Origin: Mrakia gelida
Lineage: Eukaryota; Basidiomycota; Tremellomycetes; Cystofilobasidiales; Mrakiaceae
Direction: 5' to 3'
NCBI GenBank assembly: GCA_024345305.1
Contig: BRON01000001.1
Coordinates: forward strand, 496,001-560,000
DNA: 64,000 bases
A program made the translations under genes and the position numbers. Every line of letters starts with the position of its first letter. The stretch's first letter is position 1. Positions 1 to 18,775 of the stretch are shown one piece after another. The notes beneath the pieces were generated by a model, which worked only from the letters and a program-made list of their open reading frames with translations, was not told the DNA's origin and ran no database searches.

Positions 1-34
1 CCGCGAAGACTAGAAGACAAAACAAGCTTACCAT
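1..34 (-). CDS. Possible start of a gene running off the left edge
   Basis: On the minus strand an ATG at 34-32 is followed at once by a good intron donor (GTAAGC) and is preceded by a long pyrimidine-rich stretch (about 35-120). This is the same arrangement as the start of the sugar transporter at 5705, where ATG is also followed directly by a donor. The coding part would lie outside the window, so no product can be named. The call rests on the start context only and could be chance. Confidence 0.22.
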   Translation of the reverse strand, partial: MVSLFCLLVFA

Positions 35-985
35 GATGAAGAGGAGAACGAGAAGATGATGGTCGAGAAGAAGGAAAAGATCGAGAAAGGATCGGAGGGA
101 GGAAAAGAGAGGAGCTGACTGAGCGAGGTGAGCTCAAAAGAAAGGTGGAGGGCTCGATTGATTGCTTGTTCGAAGATATCGATAGAGCCGACGGCAGTGG
201 CTCCGAGCTGTGCTATCCCACAGGTTCAAGGACCGTCGAAAGGAGATACGCAGAGGAAGGCTTCGAAGCAAAAGAAGGGCGATGGAGCGAGGAGCAGATG
301 ATGGCCGTTTGAAGTGAAGGCGGTTGGACGAGTCTTTCGAACTCGCTCTCCCTTTATTTTCTCGAGAAAGTGACATTTGCGCCTGAGAATGTGCAAGTCG
401 AGCAGACTGGCTGTCAACTGTTGAAGTTGGAAGCGGATCTGCGGAAGGCAGAGTCCCAAGCAGCTCGAGGAGCGAGAACGAAGACGCGTCGAGCTCAACT
501 CAATCTCGCAGATCTCTACCGACCTCAAGGAGAGCTCTCAAGTCCCCACGAGGTCTGGCGGAGTCGACGCGTCTACCTCGAGGAGACAGATCAAGCTCAA
601 GGGAGAGGCAGCTTGAGGACAGGCGAGCGAGGGACGATGAGCTCACACCTCGACGAGCTCAGCCTGTCCTTCCAGACGCTGAGGTGATGAACCGTCCCTG
701 AGCTCTCGTCGAACGCAGCTATATCTCTCCCCAAGGTGCACAGCCTCCATTTACCCTGGGCTCTCCTCACCGTCCGCCCATCCAAGCTCGACTCGTCTCC
801 AAGCTCAGCTCCCACCTCCTTCCCTTCCCTCCCTCCTCTCCCTCGTCCCTCTCTCCAGCCGAACCCGATAAAAAGCACATACAAGTTCTTGAAACATCAC
901 ATCCGGTTCTGCTGACCCCTTCCTCCCACTCCAGGTCGCGTTTTTAAAGTAGTTCTCCATGCGTTCGACCCGTTCGAGCTCCCGA
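35..985. other. Intergenic stretch, no gene resolved
   Basis: Between the SmF stop and the possible gene start at the left edge. Open frames exist on both strands (for example 370-687 plus and 226-528 minus), but none shows a recognisable domain or a coherent exon-intron structure. The palindrome GACGCGTC occurs twice near 482 and 567. The segment nearest 35-120 is pyrimidine-rich on the minus strand, as upstream of other genes here, so part of it is probably promoter and 5' leader for a gene beyond the left edge. Confidence 0.4.
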
Positions 986-1463
986 TTAAGCGTCCATCGG
1001 TGTGTCCTCCTCAGCTCCAGCTGGTGCCGACGCAGCCTCGTCCTTGGCTTCCCGGATGTACAGGACGTTGTTGCACCTGAGGGTGGGGAGGGGCAGAGTT
1101 GGATGGATGGGAGAGGGGGTGAGAGGTGAGGTCGAGGTGAAGGGAGGGAGGGAGGGAGGGAAGGAAGGAGGAGATCAGCTCTCGTTGATTCGAGACAGGG
1201 CCGATTCAGAGAAGGGGTGAGGCGATGGAGTGGAGTAGGACAGAGCACGCTGAGGGATGTCGAGTTGGGCGAGGGAGAGGCGGAGATGGATGTCGAGGTG
1301 CTCGTCCGAAGCAAGGAGGGGAGGGAGGGAAGGAGCAAGATGGAAGAAGCTGAGCTTTTGCAGGGACTTACCGAATGAAGACCTCTCCAAGCGCACCATT
1401 CGACTTCCCGTTCTCAATCTCCTCAGTGTTGGCGAGCTAGCAGTACCAAATCAAGCGAAGGAA

Positions 1464-1498
<35 letters not shown>

Positions 1499-1805
1499 GA
1501 GGGAAGGAGAAGGCGAGAGATCAGCTTCGACGTTTCCTTCCTTCCCTCCCTCTCCCTCCCTCCCTCCCTGCCCCTGCCTCGTCAAAGACTTACCTGAATG
1601 TTCATGTAGGAATCGGTCGAGACGAGGTACCCCTTGTACTCCAGGCCCCACTTCAGCTTGACGTAGACGACCTTGCCCGTCAACTCGTTGAGGAACGGTT
1701 TGGGGTTGACGGGAGCCTGGACGAAGGAAGGAGAACGAGGTCAGCTGGAGAGCGACGGACGGGCTAGAAAGCTGGTGAACAGGGTCGACGTACGACGGCG
1801 GACAT
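986..1805 (-). CDS. SMX3: Small nuclear ribonucleoprotein SmF (Sm-fold protein F)
   Basis: SmF is one of seven Sm proteins that form the ring around the Sm site of U1, U2, U4 and U5 snRNAs in the nucleus. Four exons (1794-1805, 1594-1716, 1372-1436, 986-1076) join to 291 nt, an open 96-residue protein beginning [19 protein letters not shown]. The Sm1 segment ([15 protein letters not shown], then DSYMNIQL) and the Sm2 segment ([14 protein letters not shown]) match SmF specifically, and the length fits the usual 86-100 residues. The tail is acidic (AEEDTPMDA). The start is chosen because MSAV plus the next exon reproduces the SmF N-terminus; exon 1 is only 12 nt. The introns contain a 34-nt G run and GGGA repeats. 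SmF identity is very secure. Confidence 0.95.
1464..1497. repeat. 34-nt poly-G run inside a SmF intron
   Basis: An uninterrupted run of G on the plus strand, hence poly-C in the SmF transcript, since SmF is read from the minus strand. It lies in the intron 1437-1593, which also carries (CCCT)-type repeats around 1543-1570. Homopolymers this long are unstable and are also common sites of sequencing error, so the exact length is uncertain. Confidence 0.9.
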
Positions 1806-2274
1806 GATGGAGATGGAGAGGAGAAAGGGAGGGAGAAAGAAAGAGAAGAAAGGGCTGGATGGAAAGGAAGGAGTGGATGGAAGGGAGGTGAGGCGAGGCG
1901 AGCTCGTCGACGAGTTGCTCGCGTTTTTGAGCTCCGGTTTGGGAGATGTAGACATGGGTGGACAAACCTTCTCCAGGGGCAGGTTTTCGGGTGATGGGAG
2001 GAAGTCGAGGTTCCGCTCAAACTCTGGCCGAGTTTGATTCGCGAGAAAATCTGCGCAAGACCGATCTCGCGCGTCGCAACGAGTCGAGGCAAAAGTTCCA
2101 GTTGAATCGCGAGCACAAAGCGAACTAGAGAGGGCGAAAGAAGGAACTAAGCTACGCGCTGGTATATATCGTGAAGTCAAACCGAAGTCCCAGAGAGATG
2201 AAAACATAAGAAGACGGAGGAGAGGGAGGGAGAGGAGGGGATGAAAGGTGTCCGCGACGTCGAAGCTCGACGAT
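1806..2274. other. Intergenic: SmF promoter and transporter 3' flank
   Basis: Upstream of SmF (minus strand) and downstream of the sugar-transporter stop. A TATATA-like stretch lies near 2160-2168, some 355 bp upstream of the SmF ATG; its use as a promoter element is uncertain. No gene is seen. Confidence 0.4.
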
Positions 2275-5200
2275 TTAGACCTGCTCGTTGTGAGCGTCGC
2301 CCTCAATGTGCTTGTCGTCGACGGTCTTCTCGATGGGAAGAGCCCCATCTCGGTGAGCGAAAGTCTCGTCTCGCTCGAGCATCTCCTTTCTGGAGAAGGA
2401 AAAGGGGGAGGGAGAGCGGAAGTCAGCCTCGACGCGTTTTCTTCTTTCGCCCTCGAAGAGGAGTCGACGGGAGAGAGAAGAGGAGCGAAAAGCTCACCTG
2501 TGCTTGTTGGATCCGATGATGGAGGACTCCCTGTAGAGGAGATCAACTTGCTCGAGGGAGAGTCCCTTGGTCTCGGGAACTAAAGGAGAAAGACGAGGAA
2601 GTCAGCGACGAGGTCGAGAAAAACAGGAGAGAGCAAGAGTGTGCAGTGGACTGACCGAAGAAGTAGGTGAAGGCGATACAGAGCGAGCAGGTAGATCCCC
2701 AAAGGAAGAAGACTTTGACTCCGAGGTTGGCAGTCTAGAGACCGAAACAACGGAGACAGCGTCGAGGTCAGCAAATGCTCGCGCGTCACTCGTTTGTCTT
2801 TCCTCTTCTCTCGAACTGACCTTGATCCCGTTGACACCCGTCGAGGAAGGATCGACCAAGTAGGGGGTAGCGTACGCAATCGCGAAGTTCCAGAGCCAGT
2901 TACTGAAACAGGAGGAAGAAGAGGAGTGTCAGCGAGGCGTCGCGGTCGAGGGCGAGGAGGGGAAGAAAGACTCACGAGGCAACCGACATGGACATGGCCT
3001 TTCCTCGGATAGCGAGAGGGAAGATCTCTCCGGTGACGACCCAAGCGACAGGTCCCCAAGTAGAAGCGAAGGCGGCGATGTAGATGCAGACGAAGGCGAT
3101 GAGGACTGGAGGGGAGGAGAGGGGAAGGAGGATCAGCGACGCGTTCAGGTCGAGACGCGGAAGAAGATCTGCTCAGCTCACCTCGCTGGGCAGGAAGGTT
3201 GATAGATCCGTCTGCTGCCGCTTCCCCTTTCGTGACCCCGATAATGGCGACTAGGAACTCGCCTGAGAGGAAAGAGAGAAAGAGGAAGATGTCAGATGGG
3301 GGGGACGGGTAGGAGAGAGGTGGCGACGAGAAGTCGACGAGGAGAGTTTAACTGACACGTCGCCATCACGACCGCCCCCCAGAGTAGAAGGGATCGTCGA
3401 CCAGCTCGATCGATGAGCAAGATACCGGCTGGAAGGAGCAAGCCAGAGCGAGGAGAAAGAGGTCAGTTCGCCACGTCCTTCTTTGTCGCCCGCCTTCCTC
3501 GTCCTCCCTTCTTTCTCAGCCCAACTCACTTCGTCAAGACTCACGGATAGTAGACCCAACGTTAACGACGGTAGTGGCGATGGAGATGATCTAACGAAAA
3601 GAATCGAGAAGGGGTGGGGGGTGAGCGACGTCGAGGAGGAAGCCGCGGAAGACGGAGGCTAAAAGAGAGCCAGTCGACGTACGAAAGGGTTCTGGATTCC
3701 AGAGTTGCTGAAGAAGGTGGTTCCGTAGTAGAAGATAAAGTTGCATCCGGTGAGTTGTTGCATTCCCTGTGGAACGAGAAGAAAAGAAGAACCGGTCAGT
3801 CTCGAAGACAACGACGAGCCGAAGCAACTCGCACGACTCACCTGGATCCTGTGAGAAGAGGAGGAGAAGTTGAGGAGCAGTCAGCATCGAGGACTGAGGA
3901 GATAATTATAGAGAGAAATAGAACGAACATGATACCGGTGAAGGTTCGGAGTCCGTTCCTCGCTTCTCCAGACTTGAAGCAGTCGAGGTACGAGGTCTTT
4001 CCGAGAGCCATCTCAGCTTCGAGGGCCTGTAGAAGAGAGAGGGAGGCAAGAAGAGGTCAGCTCGAGAGCGAGAAATGATATGATTTTGGTGAAGACGCAC
4101 CATAGAGATATCAAGGCACTCCTGATCGACCTCAGCGCTGTCAGGGTGTTGTCGAGTGAGTCGACCCATCGCGACTCGAGCTTCGACGTCTCGTCCCTTG
4201 AGGAGAAGGTATCGAGGAGACTCGGGAAGGCAGAGCATTCCAGTGAAGAGGATAGTAGCCCAGGCGAACTGAACGGCGATGGGAGTCCTCCTGGAGAGCG
4301 AGAAAGAAGGGAAGATGGTGATCAGTTCTGAGCGAGCGAAGAGACGCGTCGAGGGAGAGAACGAGAGACTAACCAAGCGGAGTGGCTCATGAAATCCTTG
4401 GTGCACTCGTTGACGACCGAGGCAAGGAGAAGGCCAATGGTGATCGCGAACTGGTACAGTCCAACTGAGAGGAGGGGCGGAAACGGCGACGGTCAGAACC
4501 AAGACGAGCCGTCGTGCGTCGAACGAGTGGGAGATGATAAACGAACCGACGAATCCTCGAACAGACGCAGGACTGCACTCAGACTGGTACATCGGCACAA
4601 GGCAGGAAACGGCGCCGACACCCAATCCAGCAATGAACCTTCCGGCAACTTAAAAGAGGGAAGTTCGCGCGTCAGCAGAGATCAAAGGAGGGAGGGCTCG
4701 AGGGAGTGAAAGAAGCGACGAACTGAAGGCACCCCAGATTGTCGAGAGCTGAAGTCCAACTCCCAGAACGAAGATGACAGCGGCGCCGCAGAGCCCGAGC
4801 CTTCGACCAAGTCGGTCTCCGAGAGGCTGAGCGAGCGGGAAGGGACAGCAAAACGAAGGTCAGCTTCAGTCGCGTTCGAAGCCGTGTCTCTTCCTTTCTC
4901 TCGCAGACTCACGTAACCAAGAAGAGCACCGCAGAAAGTACCAGCGGAGAGAATCGAGACGACGAGGGACTTCTGGTTGACTGGGTTCGAAGTCAAAGTG
5001 CGAGAGGATGAGCTTGAATTTGACGACGAGGAGTGAAGAAAGGACGCGAGGAGTTGAAGACGAACTGGGCAAGTAGGTTCCCTGAGGGCACGAGGCTGAT
5101 CCACTGTCGGCACATCCAGGGAGCTCTCCAGTGGTTCCGAAGACTGTGATGCGAGAGAAAGAGCTGGTCAGCGAATCGAAAGGAAAGGAGACGCGAGGAG

Positions 5201-5705
5201 GAGAGGAGAGCGCAAAGACGAACCAGAGAGCCAGTCCTCCATAGCGATGATTCCACTGATACTCCCGGTGTCGAATCTGAGAAACGTGAAGAGGCAAGAC
5301 GACAGGGATCAGCTTTTGAGAGCATGGAGTAGAAGGATAGGCTCGGACGAGGTGCCGTCGACAGCAAAGCGGCTTCGCAGGAAGAGTAGAGCGGAAAAGG
5401 ACGGCTACTGACCCGAAGAGGATACCTCCAAAGGCAGCGAAGGCTGAGAGCAAAAGGAGAGAGGAACGGAGGGAGAAAGGGAGGAAGAGAGGCGAGGTCG
5501 GTCAGCTCGCGAAGAGAACGAACGAGTCGAAGACGCTCACCAGCGATAAGCATCGCGACCATCACGCTCCCTCCCTTGATTCCTCCTCCTGTTCCTGAAG
5601 GTCCTCCAGCCTGAACGAGCGACGGAAGAAGGGCAAGAGAGTCAGTGTAGGGAGAGAGACTGCGAGTCTCGTCGCGACAAGCCTCGAACATCGCGAGCTC
5701 ACCAT
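2275..5705 (-). CDS. MFS sugar transporter (SP family, hexose-transporter-like)
   Basis: A plasma-membrane sugar/H+ symporter or facilitator of the major facilitator superfamily, twelve membrane helices expected. Exons in order carry an N-terminal AGGPSGTGGGIKGGS leader, helix 1 with AFAAFGGILFG then FDTGSISGI, the GDRLGRR loop motif after helix 2, VAGRFIAGLGVGAVS with VPMYQSE, the LPESPRYLLLKGR motif before the central loop, and GMQQLTGCNFIFYYG in helix 7. These are the sugar-porter signatures; substrate cannot be read from sequence. The C-terminus ends DAHNEQV. The start codon at 5705 stands alone as exon 1 (ATG, then GTGAGC), and the second exon gives the natural N-terminus. The loop between helices 1 and 2 (about 4985-5150) is Ser-rich and its splicing is ambiguous. 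More than ten introns. Confidence 0.88.
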
Positions 5706-6237
5706 TGTGTTTGTTGTTGGGTGAGGGTGGTGTGAGTAGTACGGGGTTGTTTACTTGACTCGAAGTGTCAAGAAGGAAGACAGCTGTCGGAGGGAAAGAA
5801 GGAGGGGAGGTGGAGGTCGGTGGAGAAAAAACGAGGAGGGAAAGCGTTGGCCCTTTGAGGGCCTCGCAGAGGAAAGCGGGTCCTCCTCGAGGCTCCATAT
5901 AGGTGCCCCAAGAATCCGGCGGCATCGACAGTATCCGACCTGTTGCGTCGAAAGAGGAAGGCGGCGTAAACACCGACCTCGAGAAGAGAAAACAGAACGC
6001 GCGAGCGACGCGACGGGACGACGACCGATCTTGAGCTGGAGGAAGGCGAAGGAAAGAAGGAAGTCAAAGATGGAGAGTGAAATCAACTCTTTAGCAGCGG
6101 ATCGACGGAAGATCCGAGGGTAGAAGGGGCGATATGGGAGGAACGAGAAGAAAAAACTCCGGTTGGGAGACGAGGGCTGAGGGAAAGCGGGTCGTTTGGC
6201 CGAGCTTCCTTCACTGCGACTCGTGAAGAGCTTCGGC
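5706..6237. other. Intergenic: transporter promoter
   Basis: Upstream of the minus-strand sugar transporter. On the minus strand a pyrimidine/A-rich leader precedes the ATG, and a CCTATATGG sequence near 5893-5901 lies about 190 bp upstream and may be a TATA element. The far side is the 3' end of a weak candidate gene. No other gene is seen. Confidence 0.35.
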
Positions 6238-7350
6238 TCAAGACGAAGATCTGTAGACTAGAATAGATTCCGCGTTGGTAAGCTGCACCAAGCCGAGGTC
6301 GTCCCTGGGACTGAGTACGGAGGAGAGCGAGGAGTTCAACCGAAAACAAAGAAGGGAGGTCAGTCAAGGTCAAAGTCGACTCGAACGTCTTACCGACGCG
6401 ACGTCTCCGACAGGAACGAGTTCAACCTCAATCCAGCAAACAGGTAGGCTCACCAGATATACCGAGCATCGTCTGGTCGAATTTTCGGAGTTCCGCAGGT
6501 TCCCTGTCAACCGTGAGGATGCAGGAAGAGAGGAGGGGAGTGAAGCCGAGGGCTGAGGTCGCGAGCGCGGTGTGCTTCCGTAGGAGGTCCTGAAGAAGTC
6601 GGAAGTTGCTGGATGTCGGTTTGCGGCGACTGAGAAGGATTTTGGGTCGAGGTCTGACCGAAAGGGAGGCTCGGATTGACGTCGAGAAGGGTGAACGAGG
6701 AGGAAAGGGAGAAGGAGGGTCGGAGGGTACGAAGGGTGCGATGTTCCCAGCTTTCACGAGAGCACTGGAGGAGCCAAGAAGAGGTAGATAGAGTCAGTAC
6801 GAGCTTAATCAATCACCCCACAGGTTATGGACTTGAGAGTCGATACCAGCCCGTGCGGCGGCTCGAAAGAAAGTCGAGCTCGAGAGGGAAGGAAGCGCTG
6901 ACCTCATTCCTTCTCCTTTCTCTCCCCTCCCTCTCGCTCGCCTTCCTCCTCAGAGGTCCTCGCTTCAGCCCGGTCCAAGGTTCATAGGCCCTGTACATTC
7001 TCCCGCGGCGCGATCTTCTCTTGAAGGGTCGACAGCCATCGAAAACTCACCTCGAAGGGAAGGAAGAGGAAGCTCTCAAACTCAATGGACTCCCTTGACG
7101 GACCGCCCTTGACCGACCCCGCCCTCGACTCGCGACGCTCTCTCAGGATCTCGCCAGGCGTCGAGATAGCTCAGCGTAGCGACGATGATCACGATGGATG
7201 AGCTGAGAACTGCTAGAGTGGGTTGAGTGGATGTTGAGCGCTGAAAGGAAGAAGGAGGGAACGAAAACGATGAGCTCGACCTTTTCTCCTTCTGGCTGTC
7301 ACCTCCGTCGAGGCTATCTATAAAGTCATCGCTGTCTTGGCTGACCTCCA
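6238..7350 (-). CDS. Weak candidate gene, unknown product
   Basis: A possible multi-exon minus-strand gene, not recognised. The best exon (about 6440-6763) follows a good branch and acceptor (CTGACT ... CTCCAG) and encodes ALVKAGNIAPFVP, a Pro/Ser-rich stretch, RLLQDLLRKHTALATSALGF and a segment ending DQTMLGIS before a GTGAGC donor. The next exon could end DLGLVQLTNAESILVYRSSS with TGA at 6240-6238. Upstream, about 7045-7160 may encode GGPSRESIEFESFLFLPFE before a GTGAGT donor, and 7180-7240 a short hydrophobic segment (VLSSSIVIIVATLSYLDAW). Frames do not all join cleanly, and the start is unknown. If real it is divergent from ABC-A and shares its promoter region. Could equally be non-coding sequence with chance splice signals. 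Confidence 0.3.
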
Positions 7351-7374
7351 ACCATCAGCATCGGCAGCGTCGAT

Positions 7375-15455
<8,081 letters not shown>

Positions 15456-16384
15456 TTTTTGTTCGGTTACCCTCGTTTGCTCCATGTGTCTGTCCTTTTC
15501 AGCGTCACGTTCTGGGATTTTGTAGATGGGTATTACTGATTGTCCTTCCTCCTTCCCCTTCCGCGAAGAGCTGTGCTCTCGAGTAAGGAAGAGAAGCTGC
15601 ATCGATCTCGTCTCCATCGACGCCGTCGTTTTGATCCTCCCTCCTCTCTCCTCCTCTTGTGCCTTAGCACCCGCGCCCGTGACAGTCAGACCGGAAACCG
15701 GGGTTCGACGACCTCCTCTCTCGCTTGGTTTCGCGGCTCTTGGAATCCGTTCGATCGTGGTTCTGCGAGACGAGGGGAGGAAGAGACGCGTCGAGAACGG
15801 GTCAGTTCGTCGCTTCGATCCTTCCTCTCTCGTTTTGAGTGGCAAGAAAGAAGTCCCAGAACAAGATTCGATTACTCACCAGCGTCGTTGAAAACGAAGC
15901 CCTAACCCACAGGAAGCAAGACCGAGGAGCCGTCGCGACGCGTCTCGAGGTGAGCGAACGTTTCTGATTGCTGGTCTTAGGGAGGGTGGTTGTTGATCCG
16001 AGAGAGTGATGGCAGGTGTTTGGAGAGATGAAGCGAGGATCACAGTGGGTGGAGAGACTGGAGGAAGGTGAAGGAGCTGGAAGGATGGGAGCTCGAAGAA
16101 GGAGGGGGAGTGAAGTCGACCGACGCGTCGAGACTAAGGCTGGAAAACGAGGAGCGAGGCATGGTCAGGACCCCGAAAGAAGAGTGAGGTACATCACCTC
16201 GAGACTACTGACGGATAAGAGGGGAACTCACCTCCTTTGTAGCCAGAGCAGAGAGAGAGAAGCGGTCGTCTAAGATTACATCCGGCAAGCGATTCGCCCT
16301 CCTGTTCAACGAAGAGGAGCGAGCGTCAGCAGCTCGTCAGATTTTCTCTCCTCGTCCAAAAGGAGGACAACATGGCTACGCACC
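15456..16384. other. 3' flank of ABC-A and of the DUF7053-like gene; no gene seen
   Basis: A convergent region between ABC-A (plus) and the minus-strand gene ending at 16385. GACGCGTC occurs near 15785, 15937 and 16122. Splice-like pieces on the minus strand (for example near 16225 and 16325) might be an intron in the 3' untranslated region of the DUF7053-like gene, but no convincing coding sequence is present. Confidence 0.4.
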
Positions 16385-16957
16385 TCACTTCGTCACCTTA
16401 ACTCCTCTCTTCTCCTTCTCAGCCTCCTCCCTGACCTTGACGAGGAAACTCTGAACGACCTTCTGAGTCGCCTTCTCCAACCGACCCGCCGAGACGTTCG
16501 CAAAGAACCTCAACCACCCCACCACCTTCGCCTCTGCTCTCAGAGAGATCCTACACCTCCCGAATCCCTCATCATTGGGGTCATCGGTTTCCTCGACGAC
16601 GATTTTCCAGATCAACTTGAAGGGTGCGAGTTTGAAGGGCCCGTCGGACTCGACCAGCATTCCGTCCGGCAAGGGAGTGAATCGAGCGTCATAAACGACG
16701 TTGAACTTGAAGGCTTTGATCAGGCAGTCGGTGATGGTATAGACGTTGGGATTTGATGAGGACTGAACGACGGAGATGGCATCGGGGTCGAGTTTGGTGA
16801 TGAGGACGGGTTGATGAAGGAGCGAGAGCAGGAAGGGGAACGTTCGACGAGGTTGAGGGGAGGAGAAGGAGGTCTTGTCGTCCGGCAGTTTGATGTCGTC
16901 CGAGTAAGGAGGAGGAGCCGAGGGAGGGGTAGAGGGAGGAGGAGGAGAGGAAGTCAT
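16385..16957 (-). CDS. DUF7053-like (SRPBCC-fold) protein
   Basis: An intronless 190-residue protein, rare in this window. It starts with a Pro/Ser-rich leader (MTSSPPPPSTPPSAPPPYSD), then a folded domain: PVLITKLDPDAISVV, a middle part with YTITDCLIKAFKFNVVYDA, and LIWKIVVEETD, followed by an amphipathic C-terminal helix (LEKATQKVVQSFLVKVREEA). The strand pattern, the conserved FLLSLLHQPVLITKLDPD-type opening and the helix at the end resemble fungal DUF7053 proteins, a START/SRPBCC-type fold of unknown ligand. No signal peptide or membrane helix. Family assignment is from pattern memory and moderately sure; the gene itself is well supported by length and GC-rich third positions. Confidence 0.75.
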   Translation of the reverse strand: MTSSPPPPSTPPSAPPPYSDDIKLPDDKTSFSSPQPRRTFPFLLSLLHQPVLITKLDPDAISVVQSSSNPNVYTITDCLIKAFKFNVVYDARFTPLPDGMLVESDGPFKLAPFKLIWKIVVEETDDPNDEGFGRCRISLRAEAKVVGWLRFFANVSAGRLEKATQKVVQSFLVKVREEAEKEKRGVKVTK

Positions 16958-17250
16958 GGCTGAAAAGGAAGAGGGGAAGGGGAAAACGATGATGGACGTC
17001 GAGGTCGAAACGAAGGCGAGGTCGTGAACTTCTCTTTGGTTCCCTTTCTTCTTCCCAAGCGACGACTCAGAACATACACCTTTCCCTCGTCACGACGTCA
17101 ACATCTGATTGAAAGCCCTACTCGTCCATCCTCGTTCGAATCCTGGCCGAATCGAAGCTCTTCTGCATGAGGAATCCCATCAAGGCTGTTCGGTGAGCTC
17201 TGCTCCTTCCTCCTCTCCTTCTCTCCTTCTCTCCCCTCGCCTCAACGGCC
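16958..17250. other. Promoter side of the DUF7053-like gene
   Basis: Upstream of the minus-strand gene. On the plus strand an ATG at about 17168 (MRNPIKAV) is followed by a GTGAGC donor, but joining to the next acceptor (near 17290) gives an immediate stop, so no gene is called from it. Confidence 0.3.
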
Positions 17251-17269
17251 TTGCGATCTTGTTCTGACA

Positions 17270-18400
17270 CGCCAAAACTCGTTATTCAGCTGAGAGTTAT
17301 ACATCCTAGTGTAGAAACCAAAGATCAAGCTCATTTTTCGAGCGCTGTGGTCATGAGAAGGAAGGTCGTCGATAGGAAGGGGTGTGGCTTACGAGGAGGA
17401 TCCGAGCTCAACGAGGACACTTTTGGTGAGTTTTCGAGACAAGCAGAGAGAGATGGAATACCTGAGCATGGTTGGTGGCGAGGGGGAGGTCTTCGAACGA
17501 ATTTGGAGGTCGTTGGGGATGGGGGGAAGAGGGAAGGACCGCGGACCTCTCCCCGAGTCCCTTCTTCCAAGGTTTCCAGCCCTCGTCGTCCCACCCAGTA
17601 GAGCTTGCTCTTGGCGAGCATGAGCTCCGTGATGCTTGGGGAAGGGGTGGAGGATGGACTGGCGGTGGGGATAAGCGTGATTTGAAGCCAGGAGGGGAAG
17701 GAGGAAGACCGAGGGAGGGAGAGCTTCCAGGCGAAGGGAAGAGAGAGTGGGGAGCGAGCTGATGCAGGGTCGCGAGACACCTTTGACTCTACTGGACTCA
17801 CTCGGGACAGTCCGAAGACCCTGTGATGATCCTTGAAATTCTGGACCGAAACGTACGTGCAGGAGAGGAGGAAGGAGGTCGCGGAGGAGCGTCGAAGGAC
17901 CCGCGAATCAGTTGAGCTCGACCTTCTTGTGAGTCTTCCTTCCTCCCGCTCTGCTCCGAGAGCCAGGCTCCTTGACGCTGATTTTACAATATATCTCCTC
18001 TTCCCATCAGTATCAGTTCCGCAGCTTGCAGCTCTTAGCGACCATCGAGGTGAGCAGATCTCGCGCGTCCCCTCTCCTGCCTCGTCTCGTCTCGGACGCT
18101 TTCCACTGACCCGGATCTATACTTCCTGCTTCTCGCACCGTGGATATGTACAGGTAGATACGAGGTTTCATCTTCCTACCGGTTCATCGTTCCTTCCATC
18201 GTCGTTTGTAGCCGATGTTCTGAGGAAACCGACCAAAACGAAGCGCGAGATGGTTTCTCCGTCGTTTGGAAGGTCGTTGCGGGGAGGAACCATCGACGAG
18301 TTGAACCCCTTCCTGGCCGTCTTCTTCTAGTATGTGCTCATCTTTCTGCTAGTCCTACCCTCCTTGGCGATCATTGCGAAGGTTACGCTTTCCGAACGCT
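17270..18400 (+). pseudogene. Unresolved coding-like segment, possibly a decayed gene
   Basis: Several coding-like pieces on the plus strand do not join into one open frame. Examples are VSFRDKQREMEYLSMVGGEG and VFERIWRSLGM (17400-17520), SLLLASMSSVMLGEGVEDG (17600-17680, ends in TGA), and KEVAEERRRTRESVELDLL (17870-17930) which, over two clean introns, joins YQFRSLQLLATIE and VDTRFHLPTGSSFLPSSF up to ELNPFLAVFF and a TAG at 18328-18330; the frame then stays open into a hydrophobic stretch (YVLIFLLVLPSLAIIAKV). A 156-codon open frame also lies opposite (17331-17801, minus) with C-rich third positions. A pseudogene with in-frame stops, a gene whose splicing I cannot see, or two overlapping genes are all possible. 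No family recognised. Confidence 0.25.
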
Positions 18401-18692
18401 CTCTCTCTGGTGAGTCTCTCGCGACTCGCCTCGCGTTTCTTTCTCTTTCTCGAGCGTCGCTGACTTTTTCTTATCCCTCCGCCGATTTCAGATCTGCTCT
18501 TACATCATCCAATCGCGCGTCTGTGACCCCTATCGGCTCCGATCTCTTCAGCCCACCCCAGCCAGGCCCATGCGTTCGGTCTTCAACGACCTTCCAAACG
18601 CGCATCTTCCCCTCATTCCTTCCCCTCCTTCCGTCCTTCTGAGTCCCACCGTGCCCCATCCGGACTTCTAGGAAACGACCTAGATCTAGGAG

Positions 18693-18698
18693 TATATA
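18693..18698 (+). promoter_or_regulatory. TATA box of the second sugar transporter
   Basis: TATATA in the context AGTATATAGG, 78 bp upstream of the ATG at 18776, with a pyrimidine-rich leader between (18715-18775). Position and sequence suit a core promoter of a strongly regulated gene. Confidence 0.6.
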
Positions 18699-18775
18699 GG
18701 ATCGGCCCGGATCACTCTTTCTCACCCAACACTCACCTCAACCATCTTTCACAACCCTCCCCTTCCCTCCCCTCA

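Noticed and set aside
4993..5973. 326-codon open frame on the minus strand around the transporter start
   Set aside because: It reads through introns of the sugar transporter; the spliced frame has the family motifs, this one does not.
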